Source of the DNA: Euclidia mi
Lineage: Eukaryota; Arthropoda; Insecta; Lepidoptera; Erebidae
Reading direction: 5' to 3'
NCBI GenBank assembly: GCA_944739405.2
Contig: OX123205.2
Span: 37,654,475-37,718,474, forward strand
Length of the DNA stretch: 64,000 nucleotides
Shown here: piece by piece, positions 20,465 to 31,248 of the stretch
How positions within the stretch are numbered: the first letter of the stretch is position 1
How the letters are laid out: each line of letters begins with the position of its first letter
Notes under the pieces: generated by a model
Seen by the model: the letters and a program-made list of their open reading frames with translations, nothing else
The model's database searches: none
Told to the model about the DNA's origin: nothing
Made by a program: the position numbers and the translations under genes

Positions 20465-21680
20465 GTTGTTCGATGTGGAAGGGTTCAGAGTCAGGGGTTT
20501 GGTCGTCGTCATGCTCATCACACGCGTCACTCATGTCCACATCTTCATATATTTCAACAACCTCTACTGTTGAATCTTTTCTGTGTTCACTTGGTGTTTC
20601 TGAAACAAATTTCTAACTAAGATTTTGCCCGCATTTGCAAAGCTAGATGTTTATTGAATAGCAAAGTTACCCACTGCTTATATTAAACTAAGGTTTGACT
20701 TTGGAAACTAATAATGTAATATGTACCTACCATAAACACACAACACTATCAAGTCCTAAGCTACGCATAGCTTGTACTATATTTTGTTTCTAGTAAATAC
20801 ATACATATTATGATACATCATTATATACGCCTAGACCAAGACAAACATTCATGTTAACGCACATAAATGTTTGACTTGAGCGGGAATCGAAGCCGCGAAC
20901 GCCCCGCCTCGTCAATGGTCATCTAAAAGGCATACATGTATAAATAATAAGGCTTGGTACGATAGACTTGAGTTCCTGTTTTCTTTTGGGTGTTCTTGAG
21001 AAGTTTCTGCGGATTTATCTTTCGCCGTCAACCATAATAGGGTAGTTTCCAGGGTCAAAATAATTACATTTTATTTAGTCCGTATTTTAGATTATAAAAA
21101 AATATTGGACACGTATTTTTTCTTTTTTCGATTAAATAAAACATAACAAAGATATAGCCCATTAAAGTTATGCGTGACGTCACATAGTGCGAAAAAATGC
21201 AGCACGGCGTGACGTTATACGTAACTTTAATGAGCTATATCTTGGTCATTTTTGGTTTAATTTACAAATAAAAAATACGTATCGCTTATTTTTGAATAAT
21301 CTAAAGGACGGACTTATAAATATTTTTTTGTCAACTAGCCTATTACTTTCCTTTTTTAAAAGACTAGAATTCTCGCACTAGAAATAAATCCTTGTCAGGG
21401 ACTTTACAGACATACAAGCAAAGCAACTGACCCAAGAAGCAGCCAGACTCGAAACAACAATTTATGAATTACGCAGAGACAGTATTCGGAAGATATGTCG
21501 GACCGTGTATATTGCCACAGTGCTTACCAGTGTCCTGTATAATAATGTTCACAGAGGTATGTTCTTCGATGTCAGTGTCGATCATGGCATCTACAAGTGT
21601 GGATGTTTCTTCGGCAACGTGTTCTGTGGTTTCAGTCTCTGGCGGCGGTTTCTCATTCGACGGCTGTTTTCGAAATGTAT
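20465..21680 (-). CDS. Two spliced acidic exons, unknown protein
   Basis: Exon A (21680 to 21528; TTTGCAG acceptor, GTAAGC donor) encodes TFRKQPSNEKPPPETETTE...DTDIEEHTSV...IIIQDT and leaves one base. Exon B (20599 to 20465; TTTCAG acceptor) starts with two bases, so the codon closes as Glu, and continues TPSEHRKDSTVEVVEIYEDV, DMSDACDEHDDDQTPDSEPF. The matching phases and sites support real splicing. The protein is acidic and low-complexity, as in linkers of nuclear zinc-finger proteins. Exon B's donor (or an alternative GTGAGT at 20438-20443) leaves phase 1, which does not fit ZAD exon C, so membership in one gene is unproven. Confidence 0.45.
20738..20925 (-). mobile_element. SINE-A, diverged copy
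   Basis: Same order of blocks as the other SINE-A copies (minus-strand GATTCCCGCTCAAGTCAAAC, CATTTATGTGCGTTAACATG, GTACAAGCTATGCG), but with a damaged head and deletions. It lies in the intron between the acidic exons and the ZAD exons' flank. Confidence 0.7.
21034..21346. mobile_element. MITE-like long imperfect palindrome
   Basis: The left half (AATAGGGTAGTTTCC..., CACGTATTTTTT, AAAGATATAGCCCATTAAAG) pairs with the right half read in reverse (AATAGGCTAGTTGAC..., TACGTATTTTTT, CAAGATATAGCTCATTAAAG). Arms are about 140 bases, roughly 75-80% alike by eye, around a GACGTCAC...GTGACGT centre near 21175-21213. No ORF of note. Confidence 0.7.
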
Positions 21681-21719
21681 CTGCAAACAATGTAAAACAC
21701 ATAATTTATCATCAACTAG

Positions 21720-22085
21720 GGTATGCCGGCAGCGTTGCCCGCACACTTTATTTTATTTTATTCCATTTCTTCCCGATCCCGTAGGAATATCGGGACATCC
21801 CTTCTTAGTGCAGCCGGTGCCCAGGGAACATACCTACCTACGTGCCAAATTTCAGCTTCCTGGACCGGCTCCTTATAGTTTTGGCTGTAGCTTGTGTGTC
21901 AGTCAGTAACACAAGGATTATTTATTACTAGACGTCGCCAGCAGCTTCGCCCGCACATTATACATATAAAATTTACTCTTCTTGAATCATTCTATCTATT
22001 AAAAAAACCGCATTAAAATCCGTTGCGTGGTTTTCAAGATTTAAACATACATAGGGACAGACAGACAGAAGACAGACTTTATTTT
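21720..22085. repeat. Dispersed repeat remnants
   Basis: GTGCCAAATTTCAGCTTCC (21842-) and TACTAGACGTCGCCAGCAGC near 21930 followed by CTTGAATCATTCTATCTATT (21981-) match general arthropod dispersed repeats. The latter recurs at 41885-41905 after GCGACCTGCCCCGGCTTCGC. ORFs 21464-21784 and 21505-21909 run through exon A's antisense and this repeat and are not genes. Confidence 0.45.
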
Positions 22086-22938
22086 ATACTATGCAGTGAT
22101 AAAATATGTATGTGTATATTAAATTTTCGTGATTTGTAAACATCATAATTAGAATATTATGGGGGTGTTAATACTGTTAATAGCGCAAATAAAACTTATT
22201 TAAGGTACCTATAAATAACGCGGGGGCAATGGGGCCCGAGCGCACGCTCACTATAAAGAAATCGCAAGAGGGTGATTGTTGGCTAGCTTAAAGGAGATAT
22301 ACCATTTGGCCATACATTATGGGCCTGGCACGGCCAAACACGACACCATGTGTGTTTTGAAGATAAATGACTACTCTATTAACTTGTATAATTTCTTTTT
22401 AAATAACTTTTGGTGGAAGTAAGATACGAGATATTTGAAATGGAAATTATTCCACAACTAAATATACCTCAAAATTGAATTTTAACATAAATATAATACC
22501 TAGATGTAAATAAAGGTATGTCTTTGCGTCCTAAAGAACAAAAACTACATAAAGAGAGGCCAATAATAATGAATAATCACCTGTGTACTAGGGAACCTCG
22601 TAGGTACTATGTATACTCGTCCAAAAAAAACTAACCACAATCACAAACACCGCTGCATATTCTTAGTATGGGTAGAAGGTACTGATCATTATTATTGAAT
22701 TTATATTCAATTACATTACATTAAAACCGTACGAAAACACCAATAAATCAGAGCAAAATATTCACGATGCGCAGTAGCAACACGAATGACATAACAGATA
22801 AAAAATGTGTTGCAAATGGTTTGAAAAAATATTTCTACCATCGATTAAAAAACAAAACGATTTTTACCGATTAATAATTATGGAATATATAATAAATTAT
22901 ATATTTCTTGATTCTTTTTACAAATATCGAGTGGTTAA
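22086..22938. other. Intergenic, no gene seen
   Basis: AT-rich. GGCCATACATTATGGGCC near 22309 is a short palindrome. No coding signal. Confidence 0.45.
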
Positions 22939-24221
22939 CAATGAACCAGCAGTACAGAGTGAACCATGCAAATAATTCAGAAACGCGACGATGCCGGTTG
23001 GTGCAAACTGCATTAAATAAGAGTCTTTGAGGGGCCCTACTCTCTCCCCAGTCAACAGTGAGCTAGCGGCGCAGGCGGCCACGCGCGCCTATGTTTTGTG
23101 TTTTTGTAGCGAAAGTTGTATAAAAATAACGTAAGTAAAATGTCGTCTCATTCAATTTGTGTAAATACTAGCTGAATATCAATTGGATTAACGAATTAGT
23201 TGTTTTTTGGGCTTTTATTTAAGATAGTTTCGTTAAGCACCTCTTGTTTGTATATCTGGCTATTTATCCTCAAAATTTTTAAGTATGGGGTGGTACAGAA
23301 TGAACCACTTTGAGAGAGTAAACAATGAACCAGTGATTCATTGAGTACCATCCTTGGTTCATTGAGTACCACCTTTGGTAGATTGAGTATTAACCCAGAT
23401 AAATTGCATTTATACCTAGTTATTTTAGGAAATAAAAAAGACTAAGTAATAAAATTTCTCAATTTTAGGATGGGCCGGCGGAGCCCAACACCTTCATCCG
23501 CCGCCAAGGGGGTTTCGTTCGGGGCCCGCCTGACCATCTGGCGGATCAATACCCGTTGGAGGGTAGCGAGGAATGCTTCGGTGAAACCCTACCCTACGAT
23601 ATATGGGAGAGGAGGAGAGGAGCACGGGTTGGTTTTTAGTCAGTAGGTAGTAGGGACTGCATGAGGATTTTCCAACCCGATACCAAAGAATAAAAAGGGA
23701 CTTGTTAATTAATGATTAAGAAAATAATATTATAAATGCTATTTCTAACTACGTAGGTACAAACTTGTTGTCTGTTGATTAGAACTTTCGTAAAACTGTA
23801 ATTGTTGATACCTATCTAAGAAATTAACGTTAATTGCATTCATGTTTACCAAAAAATATACATTTCGATTGTAACTACAAATATATAGGTAGGTACGTTA
23901 ATTCTGAGTTTTATTTAACAAGATTTATTATAATCCAATAATTTTAATGCTTTGGTTATTGGCATGGTTCATTGTCTGCACACACGGTTCACTGTGTACC
24001 AGCCCCCGGTTCATTGAGTACCATTGAGTGTACACAGTGAATCATTTCCCAATAAATAAAAAAATATAAATACATTAGAAGTTATGGTACTTTAACAAAA
24101 ATGAAGTACTACATAATGTAGCCTGTTAAATTGTCTACAATTATAAGTAAAAAGTATATACTTAGGGCCCATAGGAGTAGAGTTACAGCTCTTGAAAATT
24201 TAGGTGGTTCATTGTCGACCA
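22939..24221. repeat. Element A: iterated GGTTCAYTGWGTACC motif
   Basis: Twelve copies of a 9-17 base motif, consensus TGGTTCATTGAGTACCA, lie within 1.28 kb. Reverse orientation: 22939, 22958, 23298, 23323 and 24030. Forward: 23334, 23355, 23376, 23965, 23985, 24007 and 24205. Between the clusters are a promoter-like, GC-rich stretch (23000-23100) ending in a good splice donor (AACGTAAGTA near 23130) and a GC-rich dispersed repeat (23461-23690). No long ORF. The layout suggests subterminal binding-site arrays of a DNA transposon remnant; I found no terminal inverted repeat to prove it. Confidence 0.5.
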
Positions 24222-26494
24222 TCTTACCCTACTTATAAAGTAAATAAAATATATTGTTTTCTAATATAATAATAAAAATATTATTTCCTTAATACAATTT
24301 CTGCCTACCATACTTCATTTTATTTTTAATGCTGGCAACATAAGACATTCATCCGCTATTACCATAGCCTATTCAAAATAAATAATCTTTAAAAACTAAA
24401 TTCTTTCACCGAAGCTCTATCAAGAAACGAAAACGATGTATAAATTTTAAAAATTATTATCCCTCTTACTTATAAACGTTAGTCAAAATGTTATACGACT
24501 GCTGAGAGACTGATTAGCAAAAACCTTACCTATAAACCCTGTTTAGCGTTTAGCAGTCACTAAGTGACGCTTAAATAGCTGTCAAATTTAAACAACACCG
24601 GGACCTTGTTTAAATGTTGCTGAGATACATTGTTAAAATTATTTATTTGCATTTCTTTAAATTTTAATGTTGTTTACTTATAATTTAACATAGATTTTGA
24701 CGATCTAGGAGATTTCCAAAATTATATAGAAGATTTAACTTGTATAGTTATAAATTATTTCTTGCCGATATTTTTAGAACAACATAGGTAATAGTAGGAG
24801 AGCTGGTAAACAATTTTTGGTAGTATACCCAATATTGAGGCATTACAGGAAGTTCTGTGATTGTCCTTAAATGAACCTAAATTAGATAGTCGAGGTCTAG
24901 TTGAAGTGTAGCGGCTCCCTACAAGCACTTGAATCTTTGTACAGGCAAAAAAAAAAGAGTCATTCTAGATTACCTACTTTTTTTATAAGGAGAGCTTATA
25001 TCGGCTGTATCTCTTGCTCATGTTACTGCGAATTGCGATGCGGTTGGCTCTCTCGAAAGCACGACAAACGGCACTCATGTGGTCTTTCAATAATATTTTC
25101 GGAGTAAATATATACATAATTCCATCCTAAATAAGAACAATAATCGAAAAAGAACATTTATTAGATCTTTTTATGAAAAACAAAAATACATTCGTAATTA
25201 GTATAATACCCTGAAGCTATATTGAATCTCAAATAAAGTGCAATAATAGAAAAAAACATACGTAAATTTCAAAATTTATCAATATTTCTCATGTTTCAAA
25301 AAAAATATCCAAAATTGTTCACCAACTCTGGGACTTTTTGTTATTTGTCAGAATATCGTTGCCATGGAGATATCATATCGTTGCATGCTATGTATCTATG
25401 ACTCATAGATACAAAATAGCCAAGCGTGTTCGTTCAATTGCGTTATTTAGTCGACTATTTTGGCTTTAATCTGTGGCCCTCGTATGTGTTTCTTTCTTTA
25501 TCAGTTACTCAGCTAAACAACAGCTAATCAACGTTTATAAGTAAAGAAAATTTAAGCGTTGTTTAAATGCTTGACAGCTATTCAGCTGGGAGGTGGCTAA
25601 GTCACACTTAACGAGATTTTTATATGTAAGACGGTATATGTTTAATTTCAATGATTCACAACTTTCTGGCCGCTACAGGTCGAATTTGGTATTTCTCCTT
25701 TCAGGGAAAGATTATGCATTGCCATTCAACGTGGCAATGCTCTTATGGGCACGCAGTCCTGCAGACCGGTCGGCAGGGTTGAGAGGAACTTATACACGCA
25801 ACGTAGATTGCTCTTTATTTGTAGTTTAAAAAAGGTTAGTTTATAAGTAGTGCATTTAGTACTAGATGTACCTAATTTAGTATTCTGAAATTCTGATCTA
25901 CTTATTTTCAATAACCGAGCTTGAAATGATTTTATTGACCACAGACTACCATAGGGTAAATAAAGTAAAGGGATATAAATCTGGCAACCATTTGGCAAGA
26001 ATAGTGATGGACACTTTTTTTATTTTTTATTTATTAAAAGACAACTCCTCCTCTAGTCATTTGCTCCTTGTCATAAATTCATTGTTTCCAAAAAGAAAAA
26101 TGACAGACCCCTCACCCTCTACCTTTCAAAGTAAGAGAGTCACAAATCTAAAATCATATATACTGTAGATCGTAATGAAAACTTCCAACGAAAATTGGTT
26201 CGAACGATATATATTTTTTGAGCTATAGCACATAGTCAAAAATCGCAAATATAACTTTGTCATTTATACAAACACTATGGAAAACAAAGTTATTTGTGCT
26301 GGTGAATATGAGATATTGGTTTATGGTTAGGGGAGGATAATGGGTATGTTTAGTGGATAACTTCGCTACGGAACCCTTAATGGGCGAGACCGATTTGATC
26401 TTGATTTAATTATTACATACATAATATGTCCAATGCCGAATAATTTGAATTTTTTGACTTCGATTTTGCTACAGGAAAGGATACATATTTATTT
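24222..26494. other. Intergenic, no gene seen
   Basis: AT-rich. AATAGCTGTCAA...TTTAAACAAC at about 24574-24596 recurs inverted at 25558-25583, and CTTATAAACGTT occurs near both, but in a different order, so I do not call an element. A short palindrome TGTATCTATGA/TCATAGATACA lies near 25390. The ORFs at 24901, 25593, 25726 and 25926 have no domain. Confidence 0.45.
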
Positions 26495-27085
26495 CAGATA
26501 TGATGATTTCAGAATGATGTGCCAGGTAGATGGCAATAGGCTCGCCCACAGGTCGTAGCACAGATATCAACTCGGAAAGGGATCGGCACCGTATCGCCTT
26601 TCGCCTCGTTGTCAAACAGGCGTCAACCTGACGTAAACACGTAACGTAAGCGGATCGGAAGCTCCGGCACGTCGACTCGGCTACGGCTAGGCGACGCCGT
26701 GCTTACGGATCGCCGACCGCTGGTTGACAGCTAGGCGGCACTACTTCAATCATTTTGAATCCGAACGCAGACCGCGGGAGGGGCGTGGACGAAGAGACGT
26801 AAGCTAGGCTACGGAGAGCCGTAAGCTAGCGTACGGAGAGCTGTAAGTTAGCGTACGGAGAGCCGTAAGCTAACGTACGGAGAGCCGTAAGCGCGGGAAC
26901 TGTAAGTCGACCACGCACCGCACCGCGTTCGTAAGCCTGTTCCGAGGCGAGGCGATTACGTTACGATTCCGATTAGTGTGCGTTGTAGTAGGGAGTTCCA
27001 TACAAATAATACTGAACGGCTCAAGTTGATACGGTGCCGATCCCTTTCCGAGTTGATACGTGTGCTACGACCCTAATGCGTGAAG
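26495..27085 (+). mobile_element. SINE-B fragment split by a MITE
   Basis: ATGTGCCAGGTAGATGGCAAT then AGGCTCGCCC up to 26550, resuming CTAATGCGTG at 27073, follows the SINE-B body (TGTGCCCGGTACGGCAATAG, GCTCGCCCCTTATTACGTGG on the sense strand at 46013-46411). This is the only plus-strand SINE-B piece. Confidence 0.5.
26551..27072. mobile_element. MITE, ~44-bp TIRs, internal minisatellite
   Basis: Starts GGTCGTAGCACAGATATCAA and ends with the reverse complement of GGTCGTAGCACACGTATCAA; the inverted repeat continues through CTCGGAAAGGGATCGGCACC and GTATC. The 522-bp body is unusually GC- and CGTA-rich. Units of 22 bp, consensus GTAAGCTAGCGTACGGAGAG + CC, repeat four times at 26799-26886. No ORF. 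I could not identify a target duplication. Confidence 0.8.
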
Positions 27086-27129
27086 TTATGTTATTTCAGA
27101 TATCCAATAGTTTTGACCCTTAAATACAC

Positions 27130-27245
27130 CGATACTACTTTAAACCATGAAATATTGCTATCTCTTTGGGTTACAGAAGACAGATGGCAGTTGCTTTGTA
27201 GAAAAGCTTAAAAGTCTTGGGTGCAACCACAATAATGCTAGGATG
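27130..27245 (+). mobile_element. SINE-C 3' fragment
   Basis: AAACCATGAAATATTGCTAT, CCTTTGGGTT-like TCTTTGGGTTACAG and ATAATGCTAGGATGGAG parallel 17558-17690 of the SINE-C copy. The head and box B are missing. Confidence 0.5.
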
Positions 27246-27429
27246 GAGATGTCATTTCATGAGCAATTATAAATGCGAAAGATGTTCCATTTTAACGATA
27301 ATAAAGCTTTTTTTTTACTGCGATCTGTTTAGCTGTGGGACATTCAACAGTAGACGTATAAGTCGAAAGCGGCTTGGGAGAAACAAGTCCAATGACGTGC
27401 CCTCATAGAGATTTCTGTTCAAAGCTGAT

Positions 27430-28290
27430 CTGGTGGCCTTCTACATTTTAATCTTCTTTGGCCCTGATATTGGTTAACCATGAAATTTTTTACCAGATGT
27501 TTGGGTGATTTAATATCCGCTTGTGATAGACTGTGGCATAGAGCTTAGCTTCTTGTCTGACCGTTTTGATGGTAAGATCATGGTGTAACCTTTGATTGTG
27601 GGATCTGGACATTATTTAACTCTACCAGCGGTCAGGTTTCTTTTCGAGTGGTAAATGTGACTAGGACAGACTTCGTTTCATTCGCCTTTATGCGCCAATC
27701 CTTAAGCCATTGGGCAATTAAATATGTTGTCAGTGGACATTACCGCGGTGTCATCAGCAAAGGTGCCCGTGAGTACGCCGTCTATTATTGGTAGGTCAGC
27801 GGTGTAAATTAGTTATAGTATCGGTCCCATAACACTACCTTGCGGTACTCCTGCATTGATAGTGTGGAGGGCCGTTACTTCTTCGCCACATTTGACATAG
27901 AAATATCTATTGCACAAGTAATTTTGTATTAAGTTGTAAATGTTAATAGGCAGTGCTTTTTTTATCTTAAACAGAAGGCCATCATACCAGCAGACCCGAT
28001 CGAAAGCCTGCAATATATCGAGAAAGGCTGCGGTGCAGTACTTCTTTTCCTGGAATGATTTATCGATATTTTCGACGAGTCTATGGATTTGTTCAATTGT
28101 GGTGTCCAAACTGGTGATCTGGTATCAGTTTGTTTTGTTCAATGATGGGTCCCATTCTTGCAAGAAATAAAATCTCCATCAATTTAGAGGTAGCTGGCAA
28201 CAAACTAATTGGGCTATATCATTTCACGTCATCCAGCTTTTTTTCCAGGTTTTAGAAACATTATTATTTCCGCAACCTTCCATTGAGGGG
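27430..28290 (-). pseudogene. Jockey-like LINE RT fragment
   Basis: A 98-codon open piece (28109-27813) contains CTAAFLDILQAFDRVCWYDG (motif A), LIQNYLCNRYFYVK and INAGVPQGSVMGPIL (motif B). After a stop the same region continues LYTADLPI and GTFADDTAVMST (motif C) towards 27700. These are Jockey-clade RT motifs. Multiple stops and frameshifts show an old, 5'-truncated insertion. It is not a gene. Confidence 0.78.
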
Positions 28291-28299
28291 GTACATAAC

Positions 28300-28734
28300 C
28301 TCAGTGCAATATTATGGTGTTGTGTGGCTGGGTGAGAAAGATTAAACCTCGATCTGGAAGAACCAATTTTTTTTTTAAATATTACATAGAGATATATTGA
28401 ACCATAGAGACGGTCATAGGTTATCATTAATTGCAAAATTAAAAATGATAAGGGTTGGCTAAAGTTTGTATGGGACTTTTAATATTCGTATTAGGGAACT
28501 GAAACTTGGTATACTCACTCTATGTCATACAGAGACTAATGCAGTTATTGAGTTAATCTAAATAATAAATTAATAATTCAAAATTAACACCCTACACTAG
28601 TGATGTAACGAACATTCGCGAAATTACTGCGAATGTTTTGCAAATATATCCTAATTGTTTTTTGAGGGTAATACTTAGTTGGTTACTAAAACAAAATCCA
28701 TTAATTTCTTGTTTTTTTTTAATGTAAAAAGTAA
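28300..28734. other. Intergenic with old repeat piece
   Basis: AGAGATATATTGAACCATAGAG (28387-) resembles the repeat at 49124-49150 and 50080-50115. Otherwise AT-rich; nothing seen. Confidence 0.4.
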
Positions 28735-29632
28735 CTAAACCTTGTTAACAATTATCAGTCTCCTCTTTATCATTTGTTTTAACTTTGGGCAATGAAGCTT
28801 AACAATTAAATTATACATATGTACATACATAGCCTGTTTCCCGGAGGGGTAGGCAGAGACTACGGAACGCCATTTGCAATAATCCTGACATACCTCTCTT
28901 GCTTCATTCAATCCCATCAAGTTTCTCATGCATGCTCTTCTGTTTAGGGTACTTCTAACCTGCCATTTTTTTAGGATGTCTCCAATCTGGTCAGAGAACG
29001 TCCGCCTAGGCCCTTTCATCCTGTCCCATTCACACTTGCCTTATATATAGGTATCTTCTTTGTCAGTCTTTCGTCATCCATCCTCTCCATGTGCCCAAAT
29101 CATCTTAACATGCCTTTCTTGATGCTTGTCACTACATCTTCTTTTACCTCACACCACTCTCTTATCACACAATTCTTTACTCTGTCGGTCAAAGACACCA
29201 CACATATTTCTCACTGCTCTCATTTCTACAGCCTTTATTCTACTTTCAAGTCTCTTCTGCCATACCCAACTTTCACTACCATACATAAGTGTACGCACTA
29301 ACACCCCTCTATGCAAACAGCCAAACGTGCCTTTTAGGACTCGTTTTCACTGTTGATAAACGCCTTTAGAGCTCCATTCACTCTATTACCTGCATTAACT
29401 CTTATTTTAATATCTTCTTCATTCTTAACATCTCTTGTAAACAACGTACCTAAGTAAACTCATTTACTTGTTCCACTCGCTGTCCATCGATCAAAACATT
29501 ACAAGCCGTAACGCATTCTTCCTTTTCAAAAACCATAACTTACGTTTTACTGACATTTACTTTCATTTCTTTCCTCGCTAACGCACCATGCATGATTCTT
29601 CCCATCTCCTGCAACTCCTCCGCTGAAGTCGC
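28735..29632 (-). pseudogene. LINE fragment related to the 52-kb LINE
   Basis: The minus strand from 29632 reads SAEELQEMGR, MKVNVSKTKV-like and GQRVEQVNEF, and finishes as MKGPRRTFSDQIGDILKKW, NRRACMRNLMGLNEAREVC, WRSVVSAYPSGKQA near 28830, parallel to RGRPRRTYADQIGDLL...SAYPNGRQA of 52163-54112. Several frame breaks lie between. The 3' end carries the CTCTGCCTACCCC module. Its 5' end abuts the I-like LINE at 29633. The ORF down to 28735 reads past the element into flank. Confidence 0.78.
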
Positions 29633-31248
29633 TTGTAATAATGCCAAGTCTAGCAAGGTGTGACGGAGCAGTATTATGGTCAAAGCGCAATCTATTTATC
29701 GTAGTGATAAAGTCTCGGCTGGCTTCCTTCAATCTATTGTACCAGGGTCTAACAGGTAATTCTTCTTGTATACGGCCGTAAAATTTTCCTTTAGTGTCTT
29801 GGTCTTTCTTCCACAATTCTAACCATAAGTTACAAACATTTTCATTAATACATTGCAAGAAGTCAGTCATAGGAATGTCCATTGCATTTCTAACATCAAT
29901 AGCATTACTACCTTCATATGCGGTTTTATCAACTATTTCATTGCCATAGATACCTCGGTGTGAAGGTACCCACAGAAAAGCAATGCTTTTGTGCTTGAGG
30001 TAATATTGATAAATTATTTCTTTGATGAAATATAGAATATAATTTGTCTTAAAAGAAACTGTAAGGTTTGAGTAACTGTAAACGGTTGTACTCACGTATT
30101 ATTTTTGGTCGGAGTAGCCCGACTAGTTTCGGACCATACGGAGGTCCTTAATCATGAGCAAGCGTGACCGTCCGCGTCGGCGTCGGGCGCTCCACTGAAG
30201 CGGGCCCACCGCGCAGCTTGTCGTTGCGAGCGTGTAGAGGACGTATTCACCGGCGCCTGCGATGAAGTTGGTTGCGTTGCCGGCGTGTCCGGTGTGCCTG
30301 TGTGAACGTCATCTTGCAACGTGTTCCGCTGCACCGTGAAGGACGTTGGATGTGTACACACCGTGCTGACTGTGTCGCATTCTAGTTCACACAGGCACAC
30401 CGGACACGCCGGCAACGCAACCAACTTCATCGCAGGCGCCGGTGAATACGTCCTCTACACGCTCGCAACGACAAGCTGCGCGGTGGGCCCGCTTCAGTGG
30501 AGCGCCCGACGCCGACGCGGACGGTCACGCTTGCTCATGATTAAGGACCTCCGTATGGTCCGAAACTAGTCGGGCTACTCCGACCAAAAATAATACGTGA
30601 GTACAACCGTTTACAGTTACTCTAATTATGACAACTCACGATAGTTTTTACTCTAACTGTAAGGTTAGTTAAGGCTTTAATCAAACTCAGTGAATCAGAA
30701 ACAATCAAAAAGTATTTGCTATTGTTAATTTGGCGAATATGTTTTAATGCCTGATAAACCGCATATGCCTCTGCAGTGAATATGGTGCATGTATTGTGTA
30801 GAACAAAGCTTTGAGAGAATTGAATTTGTGGATCATATATAGCAGCACGCACATAATCACTTCCTTTACTGCCATCAGTGTAAATAACATAATAATTCTT
30901 ATTATCTGCCATAAACTGTAACATATCTAAATTGTTATTGATGGGATTTTGCAATTCTTTGACAGGATGTGTGATACACTGATAAGAGAAGGAGTAACAT
31001 GGCCATGGGCATTGTTTTCTAATACCAGTAAAACTGTTTTCTGTTTCCAGCAATATTTTGGACAATGTTGGGGATTTACCATTTAAGAGAATCTCGCCTG
31101 TTGTTAGAGGTCCAGGATTTCTACATACAGAAGGTACTATTTTGTTTATTATTTTCTTGTTATCTGCAGCAATTAATTTAAGACAGAATCTCTCTGCAAG
31201 TAGAATGCGTCTCAAAATTAGGGGCATTATTTTAGTCTCCACTTCCAT
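29633..31248 (-). pseudogene. LINE ORF2 C-terminal: RNase H, split by foldback
   Basis: Frame 31248-30622 carries the end of RT and RNase H (YVIYTDGSK, FTAEAYAVYQAL, IVSDSLSLIKAL), then enters the foldback insertion. After it, 30066-29633 resumes TVSFKTNYILYFIKEIIYQY, FLWVPSHRGIYGNEIVDKTA and the region up to HLARLGII. The last ~80 bases of the normal body and the CPHC finger are absent because the inversion breakpoint lies there. Confidence 0.85.
30069..30654. mobile_element. GC-rich foldback element inside LINE
   Basis: Left arm 30070-30306 and right arm 30385-30622 are reverse complements over about 237 bases, essentially without mismatch by eye, around a 78-base centre. A further 32 bases follow the right arm. 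The 586-bp insertion is flanked by AACTGTAAGGTT at 30057-30068 and 30655-30666, and copy 1 (12600 region) has the uninterrupted site, proving insertion. It is much more GC-rich than its host. Long arms with a 9-12 bp duplication recall Foldback or Mutator-like elements; no transposase. ORFs at 30152-30569 only read the arms. Confidence 0.88.

Noticed and set aside
24470..25640. Possible inverted-repeat transposon
   Set aside because: Short shared blocks occur in a different order on the two sides and no consistent termini could be drawn.
30152..30569. ORFs of 92 and 82 codons on opposite strands
   Set aside because: They read the two arms of the foldback and mirror each other; no domain.
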